From: Alphaproteobacteria bacterium
Lineage (GTDB): Bacteria; Pseudomonadota; Alphaproteobacteria; Rickettsiales; JADKJE01
Assembly: GCA_016722515.1 (NCBI GenBank)
Contig: JADKJE010000005.1
Span: forward strand, 62,001 to 126,000
Direction of reading: 5' to 3'
Length of the DNA: 64,000 nucleotides
Both the position numbers and the translations under genes were made by a program. A model generated the notes under the pieces. The model saw nothing but the letters and a program-made list of their open reading frames with translations. It ran no database searches and was not told the origin of the DNA. Position 1 is the first letter of the stretch. The number at the start of each line of letters is the position of its first letter. Positions 16,749-25,889 of the stretch are shown piece after piece.

Positions 16749-17597
16749 ATGCGTGTTTTTGGTTTCGATGATATGGTAATGCAATTCGAAGCTAAAGGGA
16801 TCATTGTGGAGCATCTATTAAAAGACTTAACCATCGAATGGGTGTTAGGGGTCTTTCTGGTTTTTTGCCGGATTGGTTCGGCGATGGTGATGATGCCAGG
16901 CATTGGTGAAGCGTTTGTACCTATGCGCATACGTTTATGTTTTGCCCTGATGTTTTCGCTGGTGATGTTGCCTTTATTATCGGCAGTATTACCTCATGCG
17001 GTTCCACCAAGTGCTATGCAATTGGCAATGTGGGTGATGGCGGAAGTGTTGATTGGACTGGCACTGGGTGCGGTTGCACGTCTTATTTTAAGTACACTTC
17101 ATATGGCAGGTATGATCATTGCCTATCAAACTGGGCTTGCATCAGCCATGTTATTTGATCCCAATAGTGGAAATCAGGGATCGGTCATCGGAAATTTATT
17201 TACGATGGTGGGAGTGGTGTTGATATTTGAAACGAATGCCCATCATTTATTTTTGAGGGGGCTTGCCCATAGTTATGATATATTCCGTTTTGGCACGTGG
17301 CTGCCAATTACCGATATGAGTCAGGCCGTTACTCAATTAATGTCACATTCGTTTATGGTTGCCATGCAGCTTTCGGCGCCATTTATCGTTGTTGGCATTG
17401 TTTTTTTTCTGGGTTGTGGGGTACTGGCAAGGCTAATGCCAAATATGAATATCTTCTTTGTGATTGTGCCACTGCAGGTATTGCTTGGATTATTCATTTT
17501 GCTGGCAATGTTTACGGCAGGAATGAGTTGGTATATTGATTCTTACCAGGATTCGTTGCATGATTTTCTAAGTGGAACCATGACGGTTCAGGATTAG
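16749..17597 (+). CDS. fliR: Flagellar export protein FliR
   Basis: Membrane component of the flagellar type III export gate. It has 282 residues and several hydrophobic segments. The signature FCRIGSAMVMMPGIGEAFVP is followed by MRIRLCFALMFSLVMLP, and LALGAVARLILSTLHMAG is also typical. The N-terminus is about 30 residues longer than usual; a GTG at 16806 is an alternative start. flhB begins nine bases after the stop. Confidence 0.94.
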   Translation: MRVFGFDDMVMQFEAKGIIVEHLLKDLTIEWVLGVFLVFCRIGSAMVMMPGIGEAFVPMRIRLCFALMFSLVMLPLLSAVLPHAVPPSAMQLAMWVMAEVLIGLALGAVARLILSTLHMAGMIIAYQTGLASAMLFDPNSGNQGSVIGNLFTMVGVVLIFETNAHHLFLRGLAHSYDIFRFGTWLPITDMSQAVTQLMSHSFMVAMQLSAPFIVVGIVFFLGCGVLARLMPNMNIFFVIVPLQVLLGLFILLAMFTAGMSWYIDSYQDSLHDFLSGTMTVQD

Positions 17598-17606
17598 GGA
17601 TGTAGG

Positions 17607-18677
17607 ATGTCAGAAGATCAAGACAATTCAGATAAAACCGAGGAACCGACTCAGAGGCGCCTGGAAGAGGCGCGTAAGAAAGGTCAGATTGCCGTTTCTC
17701 GGGAATTAGGTAGTTTTTTGATGATGCTCACGTTAAGCGGCAGTGTGCTGTTTTTATCGCCATGGCTTATGCACAAAACCAGCCTTAGTTTAGTGGCGTT
17801 TATTGATCATCCTAATGCGATTGAACTTTCCGGAGATGGTGTCAAAAAAGTGTTGGTAGCCGTACTGGGAATATTTACCGCCATTTTAGCAACGCCTATC
17901 CTATTAGCTGTTTTGGTTGCGATAGGGTCGTCGGTTGTCCAAAATGGATTTTTAATTTCGTATGATGCATTAGCGCCAAAACTAGAGCGTATATCTCTGG
18001 TTAAAGGATTGGGCCGTTTATTTTCGATGCGTTCATTGGTTGAATTAATAAAAGGTATTTTTAAAATTGTGTTGGTGGGTGCGGTAGCCTATATTTCGGT
18101 GCGGCCATTGTTGCATACGATTCCCATCATGCATACGTTAAGTATCGAGGGCATGTTAGCCCTTTTAAAAATGATGACCAAACGCATGTTGATCGGTATT
18201 TGCCTGGTGCTGGGATTTATAGCCATTGTTGATTTTTTGTATCAGCGTTTTGAATTTATGAAAAGCATGCGCATGTCGCGACAGGATATTAAAGACGAAC
18301 TTAAGCAATCGGAAGGGGATCCGGAAATTAAATCGCGCCTACGTGCCTTGCGTAGTGAGCGATCACGTAAACGCATGATGTCAGCTGTTCCCAAGGCTGA
18401 TGTGATCATCACCAATCCAACTCATTATGCCATCGCCTTGCAATATGATCGTTCAACCATGAAGGCGCCACGTGTTGTTGCTAAAGGGGTTGATATCATC
18501 GCCGCAAAAATTCGTGAAATTGCCAAAGAGCACGATGTTCCCATTATGCGCAATCCTCCTTTGGCGCGAGCCTTGTATGATACAGTCAAACTGGATGAAG
18601 AAATTCCAGAAAAACATTACCATGCTGTGGCTGAAGTGATTAGTTATGTCTATCAATTAAAAGGTGTTGCCGCCTAA
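17607..18677 (+). CDS. flhB: Flagellar export switch protein FlhB
   Basis: Membrane protein that controls the change of export specificity from hook to filament. It has 356 residues. The N-terminus DKTEEPTQRRLEEARKKGQI is diagnostic. Four hydrophobic segments follow, then a cytoplasmic domain with the self-cleavage motif NPTHYA near residue 270 and the C-terminal NPPLARALYDTVKLDEEIP. It ends the flagellar block in this window. Confidence 0.96.
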   Translation: MSEDQDNSDKTEEPTQRRLEEARKKGQIAVSRELGSFLMMLTLSGSVLFLSPWLMHKTSLSLVAFIDHPNAIELSGDGVKKVLVAVLGIFTAILATPILLAVLVAIGSSVVQNGFLISYDALAPKLERISLVKGLGRLFSMRSLVELIKGIFKIVLVGAVAYISVRPLLHTIPIMHTLSIEGMLALLKMMTKRMLIGICLVLGFIAIVDFLYQRFEFMKSMRMSRQDIKDELKQSEGDPEIKSRLRALRSERSRKRMMSAVPKADVIITNPTHYAIALQYDRSTMKAPRVVAKGVDIIAAKIREIAKEHDVPIMRNPPLARALYDTVKLDEEIPEKHYHAVAEVISYVYQLKGVAA

Positions 18678-18774
18678 TGTCTGCATAATTATGATTGCAC
18701 TCCGATTTTGAAGTGTTTAGACTGGAATGACCAACCTATATTTTTGGTGATATTGAACATTCTAAGAGGGACTT

Positions 18775-20271
18775 ATGCACATACAATACACAGGGTTATC
18801 CACACCTAAAAAAGATACCGTGGTTATTTTAGTTTCGGACGCATGCAAGCTGAGCACAAAAGGGAAAGAACTAGATAAGCAAGTCAACGGTGCGATCACA
18901 AAAGCACTCAAAACAGCGCAGTTTAAAGGTAAACTAGGGCATACGTTATCTGTTTACACACCTGGTGATATGGGGATCGACCGTATCGTGGTGCTCGGCG
19001 TTGGCAAACCCAAAACGATTACGGAGATTGAGGCACAGAATGTGGGTGGAAAACTTTATGCCATGTTAAACAGTGTCCATGTTAAGCACGCAACCGTGAT
19101 AATCGACGAATCATTTGGTGCCAAATTAAGTGATGCCGATATTGCGGCAGATATTGGTTATGGCGTATTGTTACGTAGTTACCGGTTTGACAAATACCAA
19201 ACCAAAGATTTAAAAGACAAAGCTCCGTCTTTAGCAAAATTGGCTATTCAACTTAAGTCACAGCAAAAAGCAACAGAAGCGTATGCCGAAAAAGCTAAAG
19301 TGGCTGAAGGTATCTTTTTAGCGCGTGATGTCGTAACCGAGCCGCCAAATATACTTTATCCAGAAAGCTATGCAGAACGCTGTGTTGAAGAGCTTTCTGG
19401 CCTTGGAATAAAAGTAACTGTGTTGACCCCAAAGGAAATGAAAAAACTCAATATGGGTGCATTGCTGGGAGTGGGTCAAGGAAGTGTACGTGAATCGCGG
19501 ATGGTTATCATGGAATATCATGGTGCTGCTAAAAGCAAAAAACCTATCGCGTTTGTTGGTAAGGGCGTTACCTTTGATACGGGAGGTATTTCGATTAAAC
19601 CGGCTAATGGCATGGAAGATATGAAATATGATATGGGTGGTTCTGCTGCGGTTGTTGGCCTCATGAAAGCCCTTGCTGGCCGTAAAGCCAAAGTCAACGC
19701 CATTGGCGTGATTGGCTTGGTTGAAAATATGCCAGATGGCAATGCGCAGCGTCCAAGCGATGTGGTCAATACCATGTCGGGTCAAACCGTTGAAGTATTG
19801 AATACCGATGCAGAAGGCCGTTTGGTCCTGGCCGATGCCTTATGGTATACCCAGGAAAAATTTAAGCCGCAATTTATGATTAACCTGGCAACCTTAACGG
19901 GTGCGATTGTGGTCGCGCTGGGTGAAGAATATGCGGGTTTATTTTCAAACAACGATAAGTTATCAAAACAATTGACCGAAGTAGGGGAAGTCACCGGTGA
20001 AAAACTCTGGCGCTTTCCGCTCCATGCCAATTACGACAAAATGATCAACTCCGATATCGCTGATATCAAAAATATCTCCGATGGCCGTGGCGCAGGTAGC
20101 ATTACGGCGGCTCAATTTTTGCAGCGTTTTGTTAATGATGTGCCGTGGGCGCATTTAGATATTGCTGGTACGGCGTGGACTAAAAAGCCACAGGACACAA
20201 CCCCTAAAGGGGCGGTGGGCTTTGGTGTTCGCTTGCTCAATCGTTTGGTAAAAGAGCATTACGAAGAATAA
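18775..20271 (+). CDS. pepA: Leucyl aminopeptidase PepA
   Basis: Cytosolic M17 metallo-aminopeptidase releasing N-terminal residues from peptides. It has 498 residues. The two-metal catalytic domain shows GKGVTFDTGGISIKP, MKYDMGGSAAVVG and the signature NTDAEGRLVLADAL (about residues 343-356). Downstream is holC, the usual neighbour in alphaproteobacteria and other proteobacteria. Confidence 0.96.
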   Translation: MHIQYTGLSTPKKDTVVILVSDACKLSTKGKELDKQVNGAITKALKTAQFKGKLGHTLSVYTPGDMGIDRIVVLGVGKPKTITEIEAQNVGGKLYAMLNSVHVKHATVIIDESFGAKLSDADIAADIGYGVLLRSYRFDKYQTKDLKDKAPSLAKLAIQLKSQQKATEAYAEKAKVAEGIFLARDVVTEPPNILYPESYAERCVEELSGLGIKVTVLTPKEMKKLNMGALLGVGQGSVRESRMVIMEYHGAAKSKKPIAFVGKGVTFDTGGISIKPANGMEDMKYDMGGSAAVVGLMKALAGRKAKVNAIGVIGLVENMPDGNAQRPSDVVNTMSGQTVEVLNTDAEGRLVLADALWYTQEKFKPQFMINLATLTGAIVVALGEEYAGLFSNNDKLSKQLTEVGEVTGEKLWRFPLHANYDKMINSDIADIKNISDGRGAGSITAAQFLQRFVNDVPWAHLDIAGTAWTKKPQDTTPKGAVGFGVRLLNRLVKEHYEE

Positions 20272-20301
20272 ATTGCATTCTTTTTGAAAGCTGATTAAGA
20301 T

Positions 20302-20346
20302 GCAAAACCCCGGCCCTTATTAGGAGGGACGGGGTTTTTGCTTTTT
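20302..20346 (+). terminator. Rho-independent terminator after pepA
   Basis: GCAAAACCCCG (20302-20312) pairs with CGGGGTTTTTGC (20330-20341), with an inner CCC/GGG pair, and is followed by TTTTT. It lies between pepA and holC, so holC has reduced read-through or its own start signals. Confidence 0.75.
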
Positions 20347-20363
20347 AAACAGGTGGTCTTTTC

Positions 20364-20816
20364 GTGGCGCATGAGGTCAATTTTTATCATTTAACCGTTT
20401 TACCGGTAGAGCGCGCATTGCCCAAGCTCGTTGAAAAAATCTATGCTGGAGGCAAAAAGGCGGTCATTCGTGTATCGTCTGTTCAACGCGCGGAAGAATT
20501 GGATCAGTTATTATGGACTTATTCACCTAATGACTTCCTGCCCCATGGTTTGGCACATGATACTCAAGCGGCAGAACATCCGATTGTGATTACGGAAAAA
20601 GATGAAAATCCTAATCAATCGGATATATTGCTGATGGTAGGTGATGCCTGGTCTGAGCGTTGGCAGGATTTTGAGCGTTGCTTATTGATGTTTGATGGCC
20701 ACCGCCAGGATGAATTAGCATTTGCCCGCAGGCAATGGCAGACCATTAAAGAGCAAGGAGTCACGCTTACATATTGGAAGCAGACAGAACAAGGTAGTTG
20801 GCAAAAGGCAGCGTAA
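20364..20816 (+). CDS. holC: DNA polymerase III chi subunit HolC
   Basis: Chi subunit linking the clamp loader to single-stranded-DNA-binding protein. It has 150 residues. The N-terminal EVNFYHLTVLPVERALPKLV, LLWTYSPNDFLPHG and the C-terminal half with LLIMFDG-like LLMFDGHRQDELAFARRQW are typical. The start is a GTG supported by AGGTGG seven bases upstream. metF starts three bases after the stop. Confidence 0.9.
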   Translation: MAHEVNFYHLTVLPVERALPKLVEKIYAGGKKAVIRVSSVQRAEELDQLLWTYSPNDFLPHGLAHDTQAAEHPIVITEKDENPNQSDILLMVGDAWSERWQDFERCLLMFDGHRQDELAFARRQWQTIKEQGVTLTYWKQTEQGSWQKAA

Positions 20817-20819
20817 AGC

Positions 20820-21734
20820 ATGAATCACGATCATAAACTGATATTAGAAGAATTAAAATATACGGCACGTTATGCGGCGCCAACGGTTTCGTTTGAATTT
20901 TTTCCTCCCAAAAACGAAGAAATGGAACATAAATTGTGGGATGCTATTGCGGAATTAGCGCCCCTAAATCCTCATTTTGTTTCTGTTACCTATGGTGCTG
21001 GGGGATCAACCCGCGAGCGGACCCATGCCACTATTAAAGGTATTTTAGAAACCACCCGCTTAAAACCAGCAGCGCACTTAACGTGTGTGGCCGCTACCCG
21101 TGAAGAGGTAGACGAAGTAGCGAAGACCTATTGGGATATGGGCGTAAAACATATTGTGGCATTACGCGGTGATGCACCGGATGGAGCCAATAAATATGTG
21201 CCTCATCCTCACGGTTACGCGTATGCCGATGAGTTGGTTCGCGGCTTGCGGGATATTGGTGATTTTGAAATTAGTGTGGCTGCTTATCCGGAAGTGCATC
21301 CTGAAGCCATCAGTGCCAAGTCAGATTTGGATTATCTTAAGCAAAAAATTGATGCAGGGGCTACCCGTGCCATCACTCAATATTGTTTTGATACAGAGCA
21401 AATGTTGCGTTTTATTGACAAAGCCCGCAAAGTTGGCATAACGGCTCCTCTTGTTCCCGGAATTGTGCCGGTAGGACATTTTGATCAATTGGTACGTTTT
21501 AGCAAACGCTGCGGAGCGACCATGCCTGATTGGTTATTTACCCTCTTTGAACATATTCCCCATGATAGCCAGACTGCCCGTACGTTAGCTATTATGGTAG
21601 CGGTAGAGCAATGCCGAATCCTCCAGGCCGAAGGAATAGACACTTTCCATTTTTATACCTTAAACAGGGCCGACTTAATCGTCAGTATCTGCGAGGTACT
21701 TGGAATTAGGCAGACAATTTCTAGTGTGAAATGA
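20820..21734 (+). CDS. metF: Methylenetetrahydrofolate reductase MetF
   Basis: FAD enzyme reducing 5,10-methylene-THF to 5-methyl-THF, the methyl donor for methionine. It has 304 residues in the short bacterial form. Motifs include SFEFFPPKNEEME, VSVTYGAGGSTRERT, HIVALRGDAPDG and DAGATRAITQYCFD. It is linked functionally to metE 1.6 kb downstream, with one unrelated gene in between. Confidence 0.96.
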   Translation: MNHDHKLILEELKYTARYAAPTVSFEFFPPKNEEMEHKLWDAIAELAPLNPHFVSVTYGAGGSTRERTHATIKGILETTRLKPAAHLTCVAATREEVDEVAKTYWDMGVKHIVALRGDAPDGANKYVPHPHGYAYADELVRGLRDIGDFEISVAAYPEVHPEAISAKSDLDYLKQKIDAGATRAITQYCFDTEQMLRFIDKARKVGITAPLVPGIVPVGHFDQLVRFSKRCGATMPDWLFTLFEHIPHDSQTARTLAIMVAVEQCRILQAEGIDTFHFYTLNRADLIVSICEVLGIRQTISSVK

Positions 21735-21768
21735 ATATAGTATTCCTGTTATAAATTTATATAATGTA

Positions 21769-21798
21769 TTGAATAATTATATTTATTTATGCTAGAAT
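21769..21798 (+). promoter_or_regulatory. Predicted promoter for the 440-residue unknown gene
   Basis: TTGAAT (21769-21774) and TAGAAT (21793-21798) are separated by 18 bases in AT-rich DNA. Transcription would begin near 21805, downstream of the in-frame ATG at 21797, which supports the start at 21908. Confidence 0.45.
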
Positions 21799-21907
21799 GC
21801 TTGACGCAAGGATTTTTTTTGGATTTTTGATGGAGAAATTCTATCAAAGAGCATCTGTCTTCTTATCTTTTCTAAAGTTTCCTTGTTTTTTAAAAGGAAA
21901 TGAATCA

Positions 21908-23230
21908 ATGCCTAGGGAAATGTCAGGGTCGGAATTAGAAATTGAATCTGAAAATTTAGAAAATGAAAATGCTGTAGAATATTATTTACCGAGAGTGCTT
22001 GAGGACTTAAGGGTATATTGTGCGACTCTAGGAAAAGAGCTTCCAGAAGCGATAAAGATTCTAGGAAAAGAGCTTCCAGAAACGATAGAAAATATTACAG
22101 TTAACTATCTGGAAATCCTGTCTTACTTGGGAATGTTAGAATTATTGTCAGATGAGAGCAAACTCGCTCGATTTATTAAATCATTAGAACGTAGTATTAC
22201 ATCGCATACCATTGATTCTATTCTTCATTTGGATATCGCGCTCAATAATTATATTAATCTTGATTTGAGCAATTTGCAGAAATCTGTTGTTGGTATGGAC
22301 GATGTTTTGCCAAATCCAGGGGGATTCCTTAGTCAGCCTCAAATTATGAGTATGCAACCCATATTTACTACCTTCTGTTTTGATTATCAAATGATGCGTA
22401 TTAGGGATGAGACAAAGATTGATAATGCAGAGGCTACGCAACGTTATAGTTGGGCACTGGAAACCTTGGTCAAAAAATGCAAAAAATATATCTTTACTGT
22501 ACCTCAGCCTAACAAAAATCTATTGACTGCATGCGCTCTCTACGCCACCGACATTGCCAGCAATATGAGTTTGACGACTGAGGAAGATATAAGATGCTTT
22601 GCCAAGAAAGTGGTTTCCAAAAAGGAAATTAAAACTATTCAACAATGCATGGATAATCAACCCATTGAAAATCATCGGCAGTTGTTGATTACCATCAATT
22701 TTTTTAAGGAAAGAGCATCTGCGTTGGCTAACGTACCTAAGGAAAAGGTTTCCTTCGTAGATCGCATGGGTGAATGGTTAAATGAGCTAGATTCTTCAGG
22801 AACGACATCACGCAGCATACGTCCAGTTTATGTAACCAAGAAACCGCAAGCTGAAAAAAATGCGCCAGTTAAATCAGATTCAATGGAGAGTATCAAAGCG
22901 ACGTTAACATCTACTCCCTCTAAAGTAAGCTATGCGTTTGCCGGATCGGGTGCGGGTATTTTAGTTTTGTGTTTAACGGTGCCTGTCCTTGCTCCATTCC
23001 TTGTGGTTGGAATTCTTGTCATGTTGAGTGGAGGAGCTGTTTTTGGAGGTGGGGTGCTTAAATCGTCTCTGGGTGCAGATAAAGAATCTAAGTACCCTTC
23101 TTTACCCTCTGCAAATACCCAAGGAACCGATGTGAATCTGCAATTTTCTTCGCCTCATACATCGCGTATTCAAGGACGAGGGGCAGAGTCGTATATCAAT
23201 AACAGGAGCGGTGGCGTGCTTTCGCTCTAG
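21908..23230 (+). CDS. Unknown protein with C-terminal membrane hairpin
   Basis: Not recognised. About 440 residues from the ATG at 21908 (MPREMSGSELEIESENLENE), chosen because AAGGA lies at proper distance and a likely promoter overlaps the earlier ATG. The first 360 residues look alpha-helical, with charged and hydrophobic residues alternating. An internal duplication LGKELPE[AT]I occurs twice ten residues apart, and the DNA is repeated too (CTAGGAAAAGAGCTTCCAGA). A Lys/Ser/Pro linker leads to two adjacent hydrophobic segments, AGILVLCLTVPVLAPFLVVG and ILVMLSGGAVFGGGVL, before a polar tail. The layout recalls secreted effectors that insert in membranes, but no family is identified. Confidence 0.7.
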   Translation: MPREMSGSELEIESENLENENAVEYYLPRVLEDLRVYCATLGKELPEAIKILGKELPETIENITVNYLEILSYLGMLELLSDESKLARFIKSLERSITSHTIDSILHLDIALNNYINLDLSNLQKSVVGMDDVLPNPGGFLSQPQIMSMQPIFTTFCFDYQMMRIRDETKIDNAEATQRYSWALETLVKKCKKYIFTVPQPNKNLLTACALYATDIASNMSLTTEEDIRCFAKKVVSKKEIKTIQQCMDNQPIENHRQLLITINFFKERASALANVPKEKVSFVDRMGEWLNELDSSGTTSRSIRPVYVTKKPQAEKNAPVKSDSMESIKATLTSTPSKVSYAFAGSGAGILVLCLTVPVLAPFLVVGILVMLSGGAVFGGGVLKSSLGADKESKYPSLPSANTQGTDVNLQFSSPHTSRIQGRGAESYINNRSGGVLSL

Positions 23231-23266
23231 GAGGGGCATTTTTATGCTTAACAACGGATTGTTTGT

Positions 23267-23295
23267 TTGACATCGCAGCCTTTTCCCTCTGGATT
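23267..23295 (+). promoter_or_regulatory. Weak promoter candidate upstream of metE
   Basis: A perfect TTGACA (23267-23272) is followed after 17 bases by TGGATT, a poor -10. No methionine-related riboswitch was recognised in the 130-base leader. Confidence 0.3.
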
Positions 23296-23362
23296 TTCAT
23301 CGCAAAATAAAGTAGAATAGGCGCCCATTTAATTTATTGCATATTTTTGAAGGAGCGTATCC

Positions 23363-25666
23363 ATGGTAAAAGCCCGTAATTTAGGTTACCCGCGCGTAGG
23401 TGCCCATCGTGAATTAAAAAGAGCTGTAGAGGCTTATTGGAAGGGTGAATCTTCGGTTGATGCGCTGCAAGCAACGGCTAAGGAAATCCGTAAAACCAAC
23501 TGGCAAACTCAGCAGAATGCTGGCATTGACATTATTCCATCCAACGATTTTTCATTCTATGACCATGTGTTGGACACCATCGCCTTAGTGGGTGCAGTGC
23601 CTGCACGCTATCAGTTTAAAGGTGGCAATGTTGGTTTAGATACGTATTTTGCAATGGCTCGTGGTGCACAAACACAAGGTGCCGATGTGACAGCCATGGA
23701 AATGACCAAATGGTTTGATACCAACTATCACTATATCGTTCCTGAATATAGTTCTTCGACTGCCTTTGCTGTTTCATCGACTAAAATTGTCGATGAATAT
23801 AACGAAGCCAAAGCACTGGGTATTCAAACCGTACCTACGCTTGTTGGCCCTGTTACCTTGTTGCTATTAGGTAAAACCCATGAAGCCGGTTTCAAACCGA
23901 TCAATCTGTTGGCTAAATTGGTTCCTGTGTATGTACAAGTGCTTGAGCAACTCAAACAAGCTGGTGCTGAATGGGTGCAATTGGATGAGCCTTATTTAGT
24001 GATGGATGGTGACGATGCAACCCGTAAAGCCTTCACGGATGCCTATAAGCAGATTGCTGCTGTGGCTGGTTTGAAAGTGCTGGTTGCTACTTATTTTGAT
24101 AATCTGGGTGATAATTTAGCAACGGCTGTATCGCTGCCAGTTGCTGGTTTACATATTGATTGCGTTCGTGCTCCTGAGCAACTGGATCATGTGCTTGCTG
24201 CATTCCCTGCCGATAAAATTTTGTCTGTGGGTGTGGTTGATGGCCGTAACATTTGGAAAAATAATTTTGACCGTTCATTGGCTCTCATCAACAAAGCGAT
24301 TGCTAAACTAGGTAAAGAGCGCGTCTTTGTGGCTCCTTCGTGCTCATTGTTGCATACCCCAGTTGATTTGGATAATGAAACCAAACTCGATGCTGAACTC
24401 AAACAATGGTTAGCGTTTGCTAAACAAAAATTGTCTGAAGTGGCAATATTGGCTAAAGCGGCTAACCAAGGTGAGGATGCTGTTGCAGCTGAATTGGATG
24501 CTAATCGAAAAGCCCATGCGGCGCGAAGTGCATCACCCCGCATCCATAAGCAAGACGTTAAACAACGTTTGGCGGCGGTTACTGACAACATGAAAAAACG
24601 TATGAGCTCGTATGGTGATCGTCGTGAAAAGCAACAACAGACTATTACACTGCCATTGTTTCCAACAACAACCATTGGTTCATTCCCGCAAACCGCTGAT
24701 GTCCGCAAAGCGCGCGCTGATTTTAAAGCGGGTCGTATCAGTGCTGCTGATTATGAGGCGTTCCTTGAAAAAGAAACCATCAGCTGCATCCGTTATCAGG
24801 AAGAAGCCGACATTGATGTCCTCGTTCACGGCGAATTTGAACGTAACGACATGGTGGAATATTTTGGTGAACAATTAGGCGGCTTTACCTTTACTGAAAA
24901 TGGTTGGGTGCAAAGCTATGGTTCACGTTGCGTAAAACCTCCGGTTATTTTCGGAGATGTTTACCGCGAAAACCCAATGACAATACGTTGGATCAATTTT
25001 GCACAAGCGCAAACCAAACGCATTATGAAAGGAATGTTAACCGGTCCGGTAACGATTCTTCAGTGGTCGTTTGTACGTGATGATCAACCTCGTTCTGAAA
25101 CCTGCTACCAAATCGGTTTGGCCATTCGTGATGAAGTGGTTGACCTTGAGAAAGCCGGTATCAAAATCATTCAGATTGATGAAGCCGCTTTGCGCGAAGG
25201 TTTGCCGTTGCGTCGCAGCAACTGGAAAACCTATCTGGATTGGGCAGTCGATAGTTTCCGTTTAACGGCTTCTGGCGTTAAAGACGAAACACAGATCCAT
25301 ACCCATATGTGCTATTCTGAGTTTAATGACATCATTGAAGCAGTAGCTAATATGGATGCAGATGTGATCTCAATTGAGACCTCGCGTTCACAAATGGAAT
25401 TGCTCGATGCTTTCGTTAACTTTAAATATCCAAATGAAATTGGACCTGGCGTGTATGATATTCACTCGCCACGTGTTCCTACTCAAGAGGAAATGGAACA
25501 ATTATTGAGAAAAGCGCTGGAAGTATTAACACCAGCACAATTGTGGGTTAACCCAGATTGCGGACTCAAAACCCGCGGCTGGAAAGAAGTGAAACCTGCA
25601 CTTGAAGGTATGGTGCATGCGGCTAAAAAATTACGTCAGGAACTGGCGAATAAGGCTGCTGCTTAG
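23363..25666 (+). CDS. metE: Cobalamin-independent methionine synthase MetE
   Basis: Zinc enzyme transferring the methyl group from 5-methyl-THF (polyglutamate) to homocysteine. It has 767 residues, full length, made of two barrel halves. The N-terminus ARNLGYPRVGAHRELKRAVE is typical. TTTIGSFPQTADVRKAR marks the second half (about residue 433). Zinc-site residues are in HTHMCYSEF (about residue 646) and NPDCGLKTRGW near the C-terminus. SD-like GGAG precedes the ATG. With metF nearby, this suggests B12-independent methionine synthesis. Confidence 0.97.
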   Translation: MVKARNLGYPRVGAHRELKRAVEAYWKGESSVDALQATAKEIRKTNWQTQQNAGIDIIPSNDFSFYDHVLDTIALVGAVPARYQFKGGNVGLDTYFAMARGAQTQGADVTAMEMTKWFDTNYHYIVPEYSSSTAFAVSSTKIVDEYNEAKALGIQTVPTLVGPVTLLLLGKTHEAGFKPINLLAKLVPVYVQVLEQLKQAGAEWVQLDEPYLVMDGDDATRKAFTDAYKQIAAVAGLKVLVATYFDNLGDNLATAVSLPVAGLHIDCVRAPEQLDHVLAAFPADKILSVGVVDGRNIWKNNFDRSLALINKAIAKLGKERVFVAPSCSLLHTPVDLDNETKLDAELKQWLAFAKQKLSEVAILAKAANQGEDAVAAELDANRKAHAARSASPRIHKQDVKQRLAAVTDNMKKRMSSYGDRREKQQQTITLPLFPTTTIGSFPQTADVRKARADFKAGRISAADYEAFLEKETISCIRYQEEADIDVLVHGEFERNDMVEYFGEQLGGFTFTENGWVQSYGSRCVKPPVIFGDVYRENPMTIRWINFAQAQTKRIMKGMLTGPVTILQWSFVRDDQPRSETCYQIGLAIRDEVVDLEKAGIKIIQIDEAALREGLPLRRSNWKTYLDWAVDSFRLTASGVKDETQIHTHMCYSEFNDIIEAVANMDADVISIETSRSQMELLDAFVNFKYPNEIGPGVYDIHSPRVPTQEEMEQLLRKALEVLTPAQLWVNPDCGLKTRGWKEVKPALEGMVHAAKKLRQELANKAAA

Positions 25667-25689
25667 TTGTTTATTAGTCTAATTGTGTC

Positions 25690-25723
25690 TGCCCTCCTTT
25701 GTTGAGGAGGGCAGGTTTTTTTT
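25690..25723 (+). terminator. Rho-independent terminator after metE
   Basis: Perfect 9-bp stem TGCCCTCCT (25690-25698) and AGGAGGGCA (25705-25713) with loop TTGTTG, followed by GG and a run of T. Confidence 0.88.
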
Positions 25724-25889
25724 ACAGAAAAAATGGATAATGGCCCTTTTTAGCGGCATTCGCCTGCGGCACATATTGCTTAAAAAAGGTGAGAACGACG
25801 GAGTTTTGAGCGACTAGCGCACTTATCCATTAGTGCTACGCACAACGAAAATGAAAATGCTCTGATTTTTGTGCCTTCTAAGGAACCCC

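Noticed and set aside
23231..23362. Possible methionine/SAM riboswitch before metE
   Set aside because: No recognisable SAM-I, SAM-II or related conserved core or terminator pairing in the leader.
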